Assembly (NCBI RefSeq): GCF_017894385.1
Contig: NZ_CP059560.1
Location: 3,852,501 to 3,916,500 of the forward strand
Length of the DNA stretch: 64,000 nucleotides
Origin: Aromatoleum petrolei
GTDB lineage: Bacteria; Pseudomonadota; Gammaproteobacteria; Burkholderiales; Rhodocyclaceae
Direction of reading: 5' to 3'
Shown here: piece after piece, positions 13,607 through 23,675 of the stretch
How positions within the stretch are numbered: the first letter of the stretch is position 1
Layout: each line of letters begins with the position of its first letter
Program-made: the position numbers and the translations under genes
The notes under the pieces: model-generated
What the model was told of the DNA's origin: nothing
Seen by the model: only the letters and a program-made list of their open reading frames with translations
The model's database searches: none

Positions 13607-13795
13607 ATGATTCCCCAGCAACAGGCAAGCATCAAGGACTTCGCTTTCATCGCCGGCCAGGTCGGCCCAAAGGTCGGCAGCGAACTCGCCAACCGGCTCA
13701 AGCGCCGTGTCGACCCGCGCAGCGAGGATTACGCCACTCAGGTCGAGGCGGAGCGCCGCGATCTCGCCGCCGTGATCGTGCTCGGCTACAACTGA
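13607..13795 (+). CDS. small hypothetical protein (62 aa)
   Basis: Not a family I recognise. From ATG 13607 the codons have very high third-position GC, like the neighbours, while the upstream in-frame extension to 13535 does not. This supports both a real gene and this start (GGAG nine bases upstream). The product is hydrophilic with no membrane segment or signal: a Gln-rich start, a basic LANRLKRRVDPRSEDY middle, and an end in AAVIVLGYN. It sits 75 bases before the DUF3422 gene and could be co-transcribed with it. Confidence 0.6.
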   Translation: MIPQQQASIKDFAFIAGQVGPKVGSELANRLKRRVDPRSEDYATQVEAERRDLAAVIVLGYN

Positions 13796-13869
13796 GCGTT
13801 CGGCGGGCGCGTGGAGCCGGGCGGTCCTGCACCGGACGAAGCTCCGCGCGCCCGTCGCGATATTCCGCG

Positions 13870-15216
13870 ATGAATCTTCCCCGCAGTCTGAATCACCCGC
13901 AGCGGCTCGCGCTCGCGAGCGAGATCCACTCCCGCCCTTTCATGGTCATCGCCGCGCCGGCGCGGGTGTCCCACCTCGCGCTCCATTGTGAGGAGGACGG
14001 AGGTGGCCAAGGTGGCGATTGGCACGAGCGCACATTGCATGCGTTGTGCGCGCGCTTCGGGGTATCGGGCCCCAAGTCCGGCGCGCAGCACTTCTTCCAC
14101 GATTTCGGCCACTTCCGCGTCAAGTGGGAGCGGCACACCGAATTCGCCACCTTCACCTTCGTCGATTCCGGGCGCGGCGGGGGGGACTTCGTGCAGACGG
14201 CGATGCGTCACGTGCCGATGGACTGGCTCGAATCGCTCGGCGCCTCCGTCATCGTCGCCTCGCACATCCTCGCGGAGAGCGGCGAGCCGCTCGACCTCGC
14301 CGACGAACGGCTGCACACGCTGTTCTCGATGCCGCCCCTCGTCGGCAGCCGTGTACTCTCGGGCGGCGAGATCTGGACCGACTTCCAGGTCGGGCCGGAC
14401 GGCTTCTCGCGCTATCTGGTGCGCGACACGGGTTTGCGCGAGGCGCAGATGGGCCGGCTCGTGCAGCGGATCTGCGAGATCGAGACCTACCTGATGATGG
14501 CCTTGCTTGCGCTGCCGCTCGCACGCGAGGGCACCGCCAGCCTCGACGCCATCGATGAGGACCTTGGTCGCGTCGGGACGCGCATGTGCGAACTCGAGAT
14601 CGACGGCGATGCCGAGCAGCTGCTGCACGAGATCTCGCGACTGGATGCGCGCATGCGGGCGATGGCGCACGAGACCGTCTATCGCTTCAGCGCTGCGCAG
14701 GCCTACTACCGCATCGTGCAGGCGCGTATCGGCGAGCTGCGTGAGCAGCGCGTCGAAGGCGTGCCGACGATAGGCGAGTTCATGGAGCGGCGTCTCGCGC
14801 CGGCGATGGATACCTGCGTGTCGGTATCCGTGCGGCAGGAGGCGCTCGCCCACAAGGTGAGTCGCGCCAATGACATGCTGCGCACGCGTGTCAATCTCGC
14901 GCAGGAGCGGCAGAATCAGGGCGTGCTCGAAAGCCTGAGTCGCAGCGCACGCCTGCAGTTGAGGTTGCAGCAGGCGGTCGAGGGTTTGTCGGTGGTCGCG
15001 ATCTCGTACTACGGGGTCGGGCTCGCCGCGTATGCGCTGAAGGCGTTAAAGGGCTGGGGTGTCGGAGTGCCGGTGGACCAGGCGGTCGGGTTGGCGCTTC
15101 CGCTCGTCGCCGGCGCGACCTGGTTCGGCCTGCGGCGCACGCACGCGCGCCTGCATCGGGTCGGCGAACGGCAGACGCTTCCGGGCGGAGGGTATGCCGC
15201 GGCCGTGCACGACTGA
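13870..15216 (+). CDS. DUF3422 family membrane-anchored protein
   Basis: A 448-residue protein of the DUF3422 family, whose function is not established. It opens with NHPQRLALASEIHSRPF, the family's characteristic start. There is a long helical middle (about residues 180-370) with REAQMGRLVQRICEIETYLMMALLALPLAR, and two hydrophobic stretches close to the C-terminus (about 385-405 and 413-430), likely membrane segments. It is probably an inner-membrane anchored protein with a cytosolic coiled-coil body. No catalytic motif is evident. The neighbours give no firm functional clue. Confidence 0.85.
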   Translation: MNLPRSLNHPQRLALASEIHSRPFMVIAAPARVSHLALHCEEDGGGQGGDWHERTLHALCARFGVSGPKSGAQHFFHDFGHFRVKWERHTEFATFTFVDSGRGGGDFVQTAMRHVPMDWLESLGASVIVASHILAESGEPLDLADERLHTLFSMPPLVGSRVLSGGEIWTDFQVGPDGFSRYLVRDTGLREAQMGRLVQRICEIETYLMMALLALPLAREGTASLDAIDEDLGRVGTRMCELEIDGDAEQLLHEISRLDARMRAMAHETVYRFSAAQAYYRIVQARIGELREQRVEGVPTIGEFMERRLAPAMDTCVSVSVRQEALAHKVSRANDMLRTRVNLAQERQNQGVLESLSRSARLQLRLQQAVEGLSVVAISYYGVGLAAYALKALKGWGVGVPVDQAVGLALPLVAGATWFGLRRTHARLHRVGERQTLPGGGYAAAVHD

Positions 15217-15811
15217 GCGGCGCGGGCCATCCGTGTGGCGCTTGATCCGCAGGGGCTTCCATTCGGTATTTGCTCTGTCAATAGTCTGAAAGACGTAGTG
15301 GCGGGCAAACGGAAGAGCCGGTTGTAGGTACTTCGGGATACGTCCGATCGGCTGAAAGAGGTATGGACCCGTCACGGCCGAGCACCCATAGTGTGCGCAC
15401 GACTGCCTGCGTGAGTGCCGTTCGGTTGATCCGGTTCTCCGGATCGCCTGTTCATGGTGGTTCAGCGCGCGACCTCGATGCGCCGCCTATCCCGGCGAGA
15501 CGAATGTGCGTTGGGCGAAACGGCGGTCGAAAAAATACAAGAAAACTGGAGACAACCCGTTTTGCACGTTCGGGAGCCCGTGCTTTGCATGGAGCCTGAC
15601 CGCAAAGGGGGTAATTCACAGGATTTCTGAATCCCGTTTCGGGCGCGGTCTTGCCGTGTGGGCAGACCGACGTGAAACGCGGCCCGGGCTCGTCCGATAG
15701 ACCGGTTTTCCGTGGTCGTGCCGCTCGGCCTTGCGCCGGGGCAGACGTCGTACGTGGGCGCGACACTGGGTGTCGCGGCAACGCCTGATCGAGACGGAAG
15801 AGACCGGAAAC
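15217..15811. other. 595-base intergenic region with several hairpins, no gene
   Basis: No frame here has convincing codon usage. Visible structure: a perfect hairpin GATCCGG-TTCT-CCGGATC (15428-15445), a GGTC/TGCC hairpin near 15648-15671 and GCGACAC-TGG-GTGTCGC (15760-15776) 35 bases before the GGDEF/EAL start codon. It probably carries the promoter and a structured leader for that gene. Confidence 0.5.
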
Positions 15812-18800
15812 ATGCACGACATGACGACCTCTGCACAATTCCAATCCCCGGGGCTGGGAATCAAGTTCGCGTTGGCGTCCGTGCTGTTCCTGTCCCTGAT
15901 CGTGGCCAACGCGACGATCATCGACAGCCTGCTGCAAAGACTCCACCACGTCGCCGACACGATCAACGTGGCCGGGCGCATGCGCATGCTCAGCCAGCGT
16001 ATCGCGCTCCAGGGCGTCCTCGCGCATGAGGGATTCGCGAGCCGAGAGCAGGCGGATTTGGCAGTGCGCGAGTTCGAGACGGGGCTCACGGCGCTCGAGC
16101 AGGGGAGGGATGCCTTCGGTTATGCCGTCCGGGTGTCGCCTCCTGCGATCATCGGCGCACTGCGTATCGTCCGTGATACGTGGGCGGACTACAGCGCCGA
16201 CATAACCGTCCTGCTGCGTCCGGACGGCAAGCGGGATCTTTCGCGGATCGATGTCGAGCATCTGGTCAACGACGCCGCGATCCTCCTGAGCAATCTCGAA
16301 GCGGTGGTCGCCGGACTGACGCACCATGCGAACGAGGAAGAGCGAGACGCCAGGTTCTACATGCATGGGCTGGTAGTGCTCGATGCCCTTTTTCTGGGGC
16401 TTGCGTTGCTTGCCGTGCGACGTCACATCCTCGTCCCGTTGCGCAAGCTGTCGGCAGTAAGCCGGCGCTTTGCCTGCGGCGATTTCTCCCCGCGACTGGC
16501 GATCGCGGGCCATGGCGAGATCGGCCAGCTCGCGGCGGACCTGAATGTGCTCGCCGAGCAGACCGCACACTGCATGCAGCGCATCGACCACGACCGCCGG
16601 CAGCTGGAGAATCGGGAAAGCCTGCTGCAGGCGGTCGTCGATACGGTGCCGGACTGCGTCGCGATGATCGACGAGCACGGAAGGGTGCTGAGCATCAATC
16701 GCTCCGGGCTCGCGATGATCGAAGCCGAGCAGTCGAACGACATCGTCGGGCGCAAGGTGCGGGAGGTGGTGCCGAGGAAGCACTTCCGCGCGCTGCGCCG
16801 CTTGTCCGGTCAGATCTCCGCCAACACTCCGGTCGCGCTCGAGTTCGAGATCGTCGGCTTTGGTGGTACGCAGCGCTGGGTGGACATGCAGGCTGTCCTG
16901 TTGTCCGACACGGCCGACCGCGGGCGGATCATCGTCAGCGTGATTCGTGACGTCACCGAGCGTCGCCGCTCAGTCGAACATCTGCGGGTGCTGTCGCGCG
17001 CCGTCGAGCAGAGTCCGTCGCTGGTGGTCATTACCGACCGTAACGGTCGCATCGAATACGTGAACCCGAGCGTGACCCGCGTGACCGGCTACGAGGCGCA
17101 CGAGGTGCTGGGGAAATCGCCGCGCATGTTCAGTTCCGGCAATACCCCGGCCCGGATCTACAAGGACCTGTGGGCCTCCCTGTGCGACGGCAAGGTGTGG
17201 CGCGGCGAACTCCTGAATCGGCAGAAAAACGGCGAGCTGTACTGGGCGCACATGGTGGCATCGCCGATCCGTGACGCGCACGACCGCATCACCCATCTGG
17301 TCGCGGTGAAGGAGAACCTCACCGAGCGCAAGCAGACCGAGCGCATGCTGCACAAGCTAAATCGCACGCTCAGGCTGCTGACGCATTGCCATGAAGCGTT
17401 GGTGCGGATCGGGGAGGAGAACGAGTTGCTGCGCCACATCTGCAACACGATCACGCGGACCGGCGGCTATCGCCTGGCGTGGGCGGGCTTCGCCGAACGC
17501 GACGAGCGCATGAGCGTGCGCCCCGTCATGCACGCGGGCTACGAGCAGGGCTATCTCGAGACGCTCGACATCACCTGGAACAGCGCGGTGCGCGAGAACG
17601 GCCCGATCGGCAGGGCGGTGCGCACCGGGCGACCGGTGGTGGTGAACAACATCGGCGACGACGAGACCTTCGTGCGCAGCCATGAAGCGCTGGCACGGGA
17701 CTATCACGCCTGCGTCGGCCTGCCGTTGTGCAAGGACGGGCAGGTGCTGGGGGTGCTGGCGATCTATGCCGACGAGACGGATGCGTTCGACAGCGAGGAA
17801 GTCGAACTGCTCGGCAAGCTCGCGGAAAACCTGGCGTATGGCATCGTCTCGCTGCGGACCATGGCGGACCGCAAGCGTTACCAAGCGCAACTTGAATACC
17901 AGGCCGGCCACGACAGCCTGACGGGTTTGCCCAACCGGGCGCTGCTTACCGACCGCCTGCAGCAGGTGATCGGGCGCGCGCAGCGCTACCGTCGCAACGC
18001 TGCAATCCTGTTCCTCGATCTGGATCACTTCAAGTACGTCAATGACAGTCTCGGCCACAATTCGGGCGACCGCCTGCTGAAGGCGGTTGCCGAGCGCCTG
18101 GCCTCGTGCGTGCGCGACGAGGACACGGTTGCGCGCCTCGGTGGCGACGAGTTTGTCGTGGTGTTGCAGGAGGTGGACGGCGAGGAGCAGGTCGCGGCAG
18201 CGATTCATCGCATCCAGGAGGCGATGACGGGGGCCTACCCGCTGGACGACAACGAGCTGTACGTGTCGTGCAGCATCGGGGCGAGCATCTGCCCGCGCGA
18301 CGGCGCCAGCGTCCAGACGCTGCTGATGAACGCGGACACGGCCCTGTACCGGGCGAAAGCCCAGGGGCGCAATAATTTCCAGTTCTATGCCGCGGAGATG
18401 AACGCGCACGCCGCCGAACGCATTGCGCTGACGGGAAAGCTGCGCCGGGCGCTGGAGAACCGCGAGTTCGTGCTGCACTTCCAGCCGCAGGTCGATGTCC
18501 GGACTTTGCGGATCGTCGGTGCCGAGGCTTTGATACGTTGGCATCACCCCCAGATGGGGCTGGTGTCGCCGGCCCGGTTCATTCCGCTGGCCGAGGAAAC
18601 CGGAATCATCGTGCCCATGGGCGAATGGGTGTTGCGGAATGCGTGCGAGCAGGCCAGGGCGTGGCTCGACGGTGGTGCGGCGCCGCTGCGCATGTCGGTC
18701 AACCTGTCGGCGTGCCAGTTCCGGCAGGAGGGGCTGGCGGCGCTGGTGGCGCGCACGGTGCAGGCCTGCGGGCTTGATCCGGCGCTGCTCGAACTCGAGC

Positions 18801-19195
18801 TCACCGAGAGCATGCTCATGGAGGACCCCAATGCGGCGATCGCCACGATGCACGAGCTCAAGGCCGTGGGCGTGCGCCTGTCACTCGACGACTTCGGTAC
18901 TGGATACTCCAGTCTCAACCGTCTGAAGGGATTCCCGATCGATGCCTTGAAGATCGACCGTTCCTTCGTGCGCGACATCACCACCGACCGCACCGATGCC
19001 GCAATCACCGCGGCGGTGGTGTCGCTTGCCCACAGTCTGGGTTTGTCCGTGATCGCGGAAGGCGTCGAGGAGGCCGACCAGTTCGAGTGGCTGCGTCGCC
19101 AGGGTTGCGACGAGATGCAGGGCTACCACTTCAGCCCGCCGCTGCCGGCCGAGGAGTTCGCCTCCCTGCTCCATACCGACCGCGAGGAGACCTGA
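15812..19195 (+). CDS. PilJ-sensor/PAS/GAF diguanylate cyclase-phosphodiesterase (GGDEF-EAL)
   Basis: A 1127-residue inner-membrane signalling protein that makes and/or degrades cyclic di-GMP. Order: TM1 (about 13-33); a periplasmic type-IV-pili methyl-accepting (PilJ/NarX-like) domain with INVAGRMRMLSQRIALQGVL; TM2 (about 184-200); HAMP; two PAS domains (about 270-510); GAF (about 530-690); GGDEF with the motif at residue 777; EAL with the motif at residue 905. The cyclase site is intact, with an RDED inhibitory I-site five residues before GGDEF. The EAL domain keeps ELTES, DDFGTGYSSL and KIDRSF, so both activities look possible. ATG 15812 starts shortly before TM1. A chemoreceptor gene follows 66 bases downstream. 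Confidence 0.93.
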   Translation: MHDMTTSAQFQSPGLGIKFALASVLFLSLIVANATIIDSLLQRLHHVADTINVAGRMRMLSQRIALQGVLAHEGFASREQADLAVREFETGLTALEQGRDAFGYAVRVSPPAIIGALRIVRDTWADYSADITVLLRPDGKRDLSRIDVEHLVNDAAILLSNLEAVVAGLTHHANEEERDARFYMHGLVVLDALFLGLALLAVRRHILVPLRKLSAVSRRFACGDFSPRLAIAGHGEIGQLAADLNVLAEQTAHCMQRIDHDRRQLENRESLLQAVVDTVPDCVAMIDEHGRVLSINRSGLAMIEAEQSNDIVGRKVREVVPRKHFRALRRLSGQISANTPVALEFEIVGFGGTQRWVDMQAVLLSDTADRGRIIVSVIRDVTERRRSVEHLRVLSRAVEQSPSLVVITDRNGRIEYVNPSVTRVTGYEAHEVLGKSPRMFSSGNTPARIYKDLWASLCDGKVWRGELLNRQKNGELYWAHMVASPIRDAHDRITHLVAVKENLTERKQTERMLHKLNRTLRLLTHCHEALVRIGEENELLRHICNTITRTGGYRLAWAGFAERDERMSVRPVMHAGYEQGYLETLDITWNSAVRENGPIGRAVRTGRPVVVNNIGDDETFVRSHEALARDYHACVGLPLCKDGQVLGVLAIYADETDAFDSEEVELLGKLAENLAYGIVSLRTMADRKRYQAQLEYQAGHDSLTGLPNRALLTDRLQQVIGRAQRYRRNAAILFLDLDHFKYVNDSLGHNSGDRLLKAVAERLASCVRDEDTVARLGGDEFVVVLQEVDGEEQVAAAIHRIQEAMTGAYPLDDNELYVSCSIGASICPRDGASVQTLLMNADTALYRAKAQGRNNFQFYAAEMNAHAAERIALTGKLRRALENREFVLHFQPQVDVRTLRIVGAEALIRWHHPQMGLVSPARFIPLAEETGIIVPMGEWVLRNACEQARAWLDGGAAPLRMSVNLSACQFRQEGLAALVARTVQACGLDPALLELELTESMLMEDPNAAIATMHELKAVGVRLSLDDFGTGYSSLNRLKGFPIDALKIDRSFVRDITTDRTDAAITAAVVSLAHSLGLSVIAEGVEEADQFEWLRRQGCDEMQGYHFSPPLPAEEFASLLHTDREET

Positions 19196-19261
19196 GCCGA
19201 ATCCTTCCGCGATTCCGGAAGTAATTGCACTGCCACACAACAACAAACGGGGACAGCAACG

Positions 19262-20890
19262 ATGTTTCGGAGTCCAGCCATTCGCACGCGCCTCATCTTC
19301 CTCGTGTGCGTGCTTGCGAGCCTGCTCGTGGTGATCGGCATTACCGGCCTGCACGGCATGTCGGGGTCCAATGACAGGTTGAAGGCCGTGTATGAAAACC
19401 AAACCCTGCCGCTCATCGAACTCGGCAGCGCCCTCGACAGCATGCACCGCATCCGCGTGCACGTGCTGGCCGCGGCGGTGAATGCCGGGAACCGCGACAT
19501 GGTCGAGGAGCAGTTGCGACACATTCCCGAGCTCGACGCGACCATCGGCGCAGCGCGCAGCGCGATCCTCGCCTTGCCGCTGACCCCGGAGGAAAAGGCA
19601 ACGGTGATGCGTATCGACGATGGCTGGAACGCCTACGTCGCAGTGCGCAATCAGGTGATCGAGACCATCCGCGGCGGCGATCGCGACCAGGCTTCGGCGA
19701 TCATGAAGGCGACCGGTGCGGGGGAAAAGTACAACGACGCCGTCCGCAGCCTGCGCAAGCTGATGGAGCTGAAGGCCGCCGCAACGGGCATGCAGTTCGG
19801 CCAGGCCTCGCTCGAATACGATGAGGTGCGGCAGGCGACGGTCAGCGTCATCGTGGTCGGCTTGCTGGCGGCCCTTGCCGTTGCGGCATGGATCATCCGA
19901 TCGATCACGCAACCGTTGCGTGCGGCGGTGGCGGTGGCCGAGCGGATCGCCGGGGGAAACCTCGGTGGCGCCGTGCCGGCCGCCGGTCGCGATGAAATCG
20001 GCCAGTTGCTGGGGGCTCTGGCGAGCATGCAGGCGGCGTTGTCGAAAACCGTCGCGGCGATCCGCGAAAGTTCTGCCGACCTCAATGGTGCGGCGGGCGT
20101 GCTCTCGGCGGCATCCTGTCAGGTCGCGGCGAGCTCGTCCGAGCAGAGTTCCGCTGCCGCCGCAGTCGCTGCGGCAATCGAGCAGATGACGGTCAGCATC
20201 GACCAGGTCGCGGCGAGCGCATCCGAAGCCGAAACGATCTCCCGTCATGCCGGGAATCTGTCCGACGAGGGGGGCGAGGTGATCCACGGCGCCGTCGCCG
20301 AGATGTCCAACATCGCGCAGACGGTCAGCCAGTCCTCGCAGGTGATCGAGGCACTCGAGAAGAAATCCGCGGAGATTTCGGCAATCGTCAGCGTCATCCG
20401 CGATATTTCGGACCAGACCAACCTGCTTGCGCTGAATGCGGCGATCGAGGCGGCGCGCGCGGGCGAGCAGGGTAGGGGCTTCGCGGTGGTTGCCGACGAG
20501 GTGCGCAAGTTGTCCGAGCGCACCGGCGAATCCACGCGCGAGATCGCGGACATGATCGCGAGCATCCAGAACGGAACCCGCAGTGCCGTCGCGAGCATGG
20601 GGACGGGGGTCCGGCAGGTCGGTCAGGGGGTGACCCTTGCCAATCAGGCTGGCCAGTCGATTACCGGGATCAAGAGCAGCGCCGCCGGTGTGGTCCATGC
20701 GGTGAGCGAGATCTCACTCGCGCTGAAGGAGCAGAGCGCTGCGAGCAACGAGGTCGCGATCAATGTCGCGCGCATCACCGAGATGTCCGAGGAGAACTCC
20801 GAAGCGACACGCCAGACGGCGGAGGCGGCGCAGCGACTCGCGCAGCTGGCCGGTTCGCTGGAACTCGCGGTGGGACACTTCAGCGTTTGA
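19262..20890 (+). CDS. methyl-accepting chemotaxis protein
   Basis: A 542-residue transmembrane chemoreceptor. It has TM1 at about 11-31, a periplasmic four-helix-bundle (4HB/Tar-type) sensor to about residue 190, TM2 at about 193-214, HAMP to about 268, then the cytoplasmic signalling domain. The hairpin tip is [40 protein letters not shown]. There is no CheR-docking NWETF-like pentapeptide at the C-terminus. It signals to CheA, encoded at 46999. Its closeness to the GGDEF/EAL gene suggests they are co-expressed, linking taxis and c-di-GMP. The ligand cannot be read from sequence. Confidence 0.93.
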   Translation: MFRSPAIRTRLIFLVCVLASLLVVIGITGLHGMSGSNDRLKAVYENQTLPLIELGSALDSMHRIRVHVLAAAVNAGNRDMVEEQLRHIPELDATIGAARSAILALPLTPEEKATVMRIDDGWNAYVAVRNQVIETIRGGDRDQASAIMKATGAGEKYNDAVRSLRKLMELKAAATGMQFGQASLEYDEVRQATVSVIVVGLLAALAVAAWIIRSITQPLRAAVAVAERIAGGNLGGAVPAAGRDEIGQLLGALASMQAALSKTVAAIRESSADLNGAAGVLSAASCQVAASSSEQSSAAAAVAAAIEQMTVSIDQVAASASEAETISRHAGNLSDEGGEVIHGAVAEMSNIAQTVSQSSQVIEALEKKSAEISAIVSVIRDISDQTNLLALNAAIEAARAGEQGRGFAVVADEVRKLSERTGESTREIADMIASIQNGTRSAVASMGTGVRQVGQGVTLANQAGQSITGIKSSAAGVVHAVSEISLALKEQSAASNEVAINVARITEMSEENSEATRQTAEAAQRLAQLAGSLELAVGHFSV

Positions 20891-21013
20891 GTGCGCCGTT
20901 GAGTCGCCAGCGTCCGCACCGGCTGGGGGTACGACGCCCGGAGGGGCTGCAATGGCACGGCCGGGCGGATGAGGGGCACGGTGCCGCCTGCGTCCGTCGC
21001 CGCGTCGTTCGCC

Positions 21014-22088
21014 CTAGAAAATCTGGGCGTTGAAGATGCTGCTGAGGATGAGGTCCAGTTCCATCGAAAGACCGTACAGCAGAAGTTTTCCTTGTTCGTC
21101 GCGCGCGAACACGAGGGCGGGCCATGCATTGCGGCGGGTGACCTGGAAGGGCGGCAATTGCTCGGAGGGGAAGGCCTTGAAGTCCGGGCTCTCCTTGAAA
21201 TCCTGTAGGTTCCAGTCGCCCAGGTCGTCGAACACCATGTACCAGAGTTCGACCTGGCGGTCGCCGTCGGCAAAGGTGCCGCCGAAACCCACCGGTCGGA
21301 TTTCCTTCGACAGCAGCAGTTGGGGGATGACCGCGCCGGGCGCCGTTACGCGGCGGTCGCGCGAATAACCGGCTTCGACGAGCAGGCGCCGCAGATCGAG
21401 CCTCTTGATGCCGGGGTGGATGGACCGAGCATAGACCTGGTCGAAGGCGCTCAGCTCGCGTTGCCGGAGCATCGCAAGGCCGTACTCGGGGTCGCTCTTC
21501 GATTGTTTCCGGTGGGCCTCGACGTCGCCCCGGAAACGCTTCTGCCAGTCCGCGAGGTCGGCGGTATATCGCCTCGCGTCGAAACCTGGCTGGGTGTAGG
21601 TGTCCGCCGGCAAGGGCTTCGCCCGGTTGGCTTGTTCTTCGGCACGCCGCGCCTCCCACTGCATCTCCGCGGGTGACGGCGGGTGGACGAGTGCGATCCG
21701 CGTCTGGCCGTCAATCTGCCTGGAGGTGAGCACGAAGCCCGTACTATGGCGGACGAACCAGAGCTCTTTCGGCCGATGCATGACGCCATGCGTCATACAG
21801 CGCGGCACGCGTTTCCTCGGAGAGCCGGGCTTCGCCGTTCGAGTCGGTTTCGCCCTCGGCCAGCGCAACGCGATTGGCCACGACGTCGAGTTCGGTCGCG
21901 CCGGCGGTGATGCGCCATCTGATGTTCGGCTCCGGAACGCCGCCGGCCCCGTCGATATCGCGCACGACGATGCGCGTCTTCATGAAGGCGTCTTGCACGT
22001 CCGAAGACGGAGTGGTCTCTGCCGGTGTCGGCGCGCTCAGCGGAAGAAGGCAAATCAGTGCGACGATGCGGAGAAGTGCTGAATTCAT
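21014..22088 (-). pseudogene. exported protein of unknown function, interrupted by a frameshift
   Basis: Two overlapping frames look like one gene of about 350 codons. The first (22088 to 21744) starts with a signal peptide (MNSALLRIVALICLLPLSAPTPAE) and an Ig-like stretch (RIVVRDIDGAGGVPEPNIRWRI, then DSNGEARLSEETRAALYDAWRH). The second (open from 21868, ends 21014) lacks a ribosome-binding site and continues sensibly from RPKELWFVRHSTGFVLTSR to LSMELDLILSSIFNAQIF. The shift falls near 21775-21800, inside an ATGACGC-ATG-GCGTCAT inverted repeat followed by CATGCAT; removing one base there joins the frames. It could be a real mutation or a sequencing error. I do not recognise the family. Confidence 0.6.
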
Positions 22089-22326
22089 CGCGGAATGACT
22101 TGCTTGTCCGGCATGCGGGGGAGAAGGCGCCGCTGCGCGAGAACCATAGGGAGACTGTTCGCGGGTCCCGCACTGCCGGGGATCGTGTGTCGGGGAAATC
22201 GCTGCTGCGGTCCGTTGATGTAAATAGGATATGCATCATGAATTGAGCGAGGGCGCGCGGCAATTCTGCATGTTCCTTAGCGACAGTGTCGCGGGCATTC
22301 CCGGCGCACTGGGTGGCGGTGCGGGG

Positions 22327-23574
22327 TCAGGCCGGATGCCCCGGATTCGCGCACTGTTCCTTCATTGGGGATGAACCCGCCCCGAAGGGCGCCTGCCCGC
22401 GCAGGATGCTTCGCTGCAGCTGCGCGGCGACGTCATGGGCGATGCGCCAGTTCTCCTTGCCGGTCCGGATTTCGATCCCGATGTCGGACGCTTTCAGCAC
22501 GAGGTCGCCCCAGTCCGCAATCTCGAGCGTCGCCTCGTCGTGCAACGTGTACCGCATCCGGCCTTCCGCGCCGGTGACGTTCAATATTGCACTGCAGACC
22601 AGGGGAATCTGCGACGCGGTGGCCTTCGGGATGAAATGGACCGTGTCCGGCGATTCATGCTGCGGAGCCGTGGTCCGCGTCGAGGTCCGGGTGAGTACGG
22701 CGTCGAGCGGCCGGAGCCGGGCTTTTCTGCGATTGGTGGCGACGAGTTGGCCGGCCTGTTCGGGGGACCAGGTGAAGTACTGCTGGAATCGTGCAACCAG
22801 CTCGTCCCGTGCCGTCATCTGATCATCGTTCATGCCTTCGACGGCGTAGGTTGCCGAATCGGAAGGGGAGTCCAGGTCCGTCACGACGAGCAGCAGCGCC
22901 TGCAGACCGGTCGAGAGGCTGTCCGTGTAGCCGGCGCGCGCCACCCAGCGGCCGTCTGGCGAGCGCGAGGCGAAGCTCAAGTACGCGATGCCTTGCGGTT
23001 CGGCCAGTTCGATCTGGCGCAGGCTGGCGGTATCGAACCAGTTGCTGTTGTTGATGGCGATGACGGGATAGTTTCTGAGGTCCCACGCTCCGCCCCGGTC
23101 GAGACGGTTGTTCGCGAGGTCCCACAGGCCATCGTTCCTGACGGAGAGTCTCGTCTTTTCCAGTTGCCCGTTTCTTTCGACGAACAGCCATGTTTCCGCA
23201 TCGCCATTTCCGCTCGTGCCGCCATACGGGACGAGCAGTGCGGGCGGGTTATCGGATACGACGTGTGGCGTCGACAGGCTGAATTCACCGACCCATTCGC
23301 GGTCCGAGCAGAGCGCGCTGCCGCCCCATCCCTTCGGGGTGCAGAAATCGACCTTGCTGCCCTTGAACCGCAGAATGGTGTGCCAGTAATAATCGCCGCG
23401 GAATTGGAAGCTGTCGCCGCGAGCGTAGTGGACCTTCCAGCGCCCCATTTCGAACGATCCGACCTTGAGCCACTCCTCCGGTTCGGGGCGCACCACCGGG
23501 CCGGCATCCAGGCCGCACCCCGCTGTCAGCAACAGGAGGAGCATGCAGGTCGCGGCGCGGATTGTCTTGAGCAT
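22327..23574 (-). CDS. predicted lipoprotein of unknown function
   Basis: A 415-residue secreted lipoprotein. The signal peptide MLKTIRAATCMLLLLLTAGC ends in a clear lipobox (LTAGC, lipidated Cys at 20). The rest is soluble, with Trp/Tyr-rich beta-type segments (FRGDYYWHTILRFKGSKVDFC, ETWLFVERNGQLEKTRL, RSPDGRWVARAGYTD). I do not recognise a family or catalytic motif. It lies 238 bases upstream of the frameshifted exported gene on the same strand, so the two may form an envelope-protein unit. There is no DNA-composition anomaly obvious enough to claim transfer. Confidence 0.75.
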   Translation of the reverse strand: MLKTIRAATCMLLLLLTAGCGLDAGPVVRPEPEEWLKVGSFEMGRWKVHYARGDSFQFRGDYYWHTILRFKGSKVDFCTPKGWGGSALCSDREWVGEFSLSTPHVVSDNPPALLVPYGGTSGNGDAETWLFVERNGQLEKTRLSVRNDGLWDLANNRLDRGGAWDLRNYPVIAINNSNWFDTASLRQIELAEPQGIAYLSFASRSPDGRWVARAGYTDSLSTGLQALLLVVTDLDSPSDSATYAVEGMNDDQMTARDELVARFQQYFTWSPEQAGQLVATNRRKARLRPLDAVLTRTSTRTTAPQHESPDTVHFIPKATASQIPLVCSAILNVTGAEGRMRYTLHDEATLEIADWGDLVLKASDIGIEIRTGKENWRIAHDVAAQLQRSILRGQAPFGAGSSPMKEQCANPGHPA

Positions 23575-23675
23575 CTGTGTGGTCGGACTCGATCAGCCGG
23601 AATGAATGAGCAGGATTGGCCGCAAAGGGCTTCTTCATTATGCCATTTGCCTTGCGGTCAAGGCGATCCATGCCG

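Noticed and set aside
15297..15370. Possible GEMM-type c-di-GMP riboswitch before the GGDEF-EAL gene (GGGCAAAC near 15304)
   Set aside because: The second conserved GACGCAAAGCC element and the tetraloop receptor are not found at the right distance, so the match is only the short GGCAAAC.
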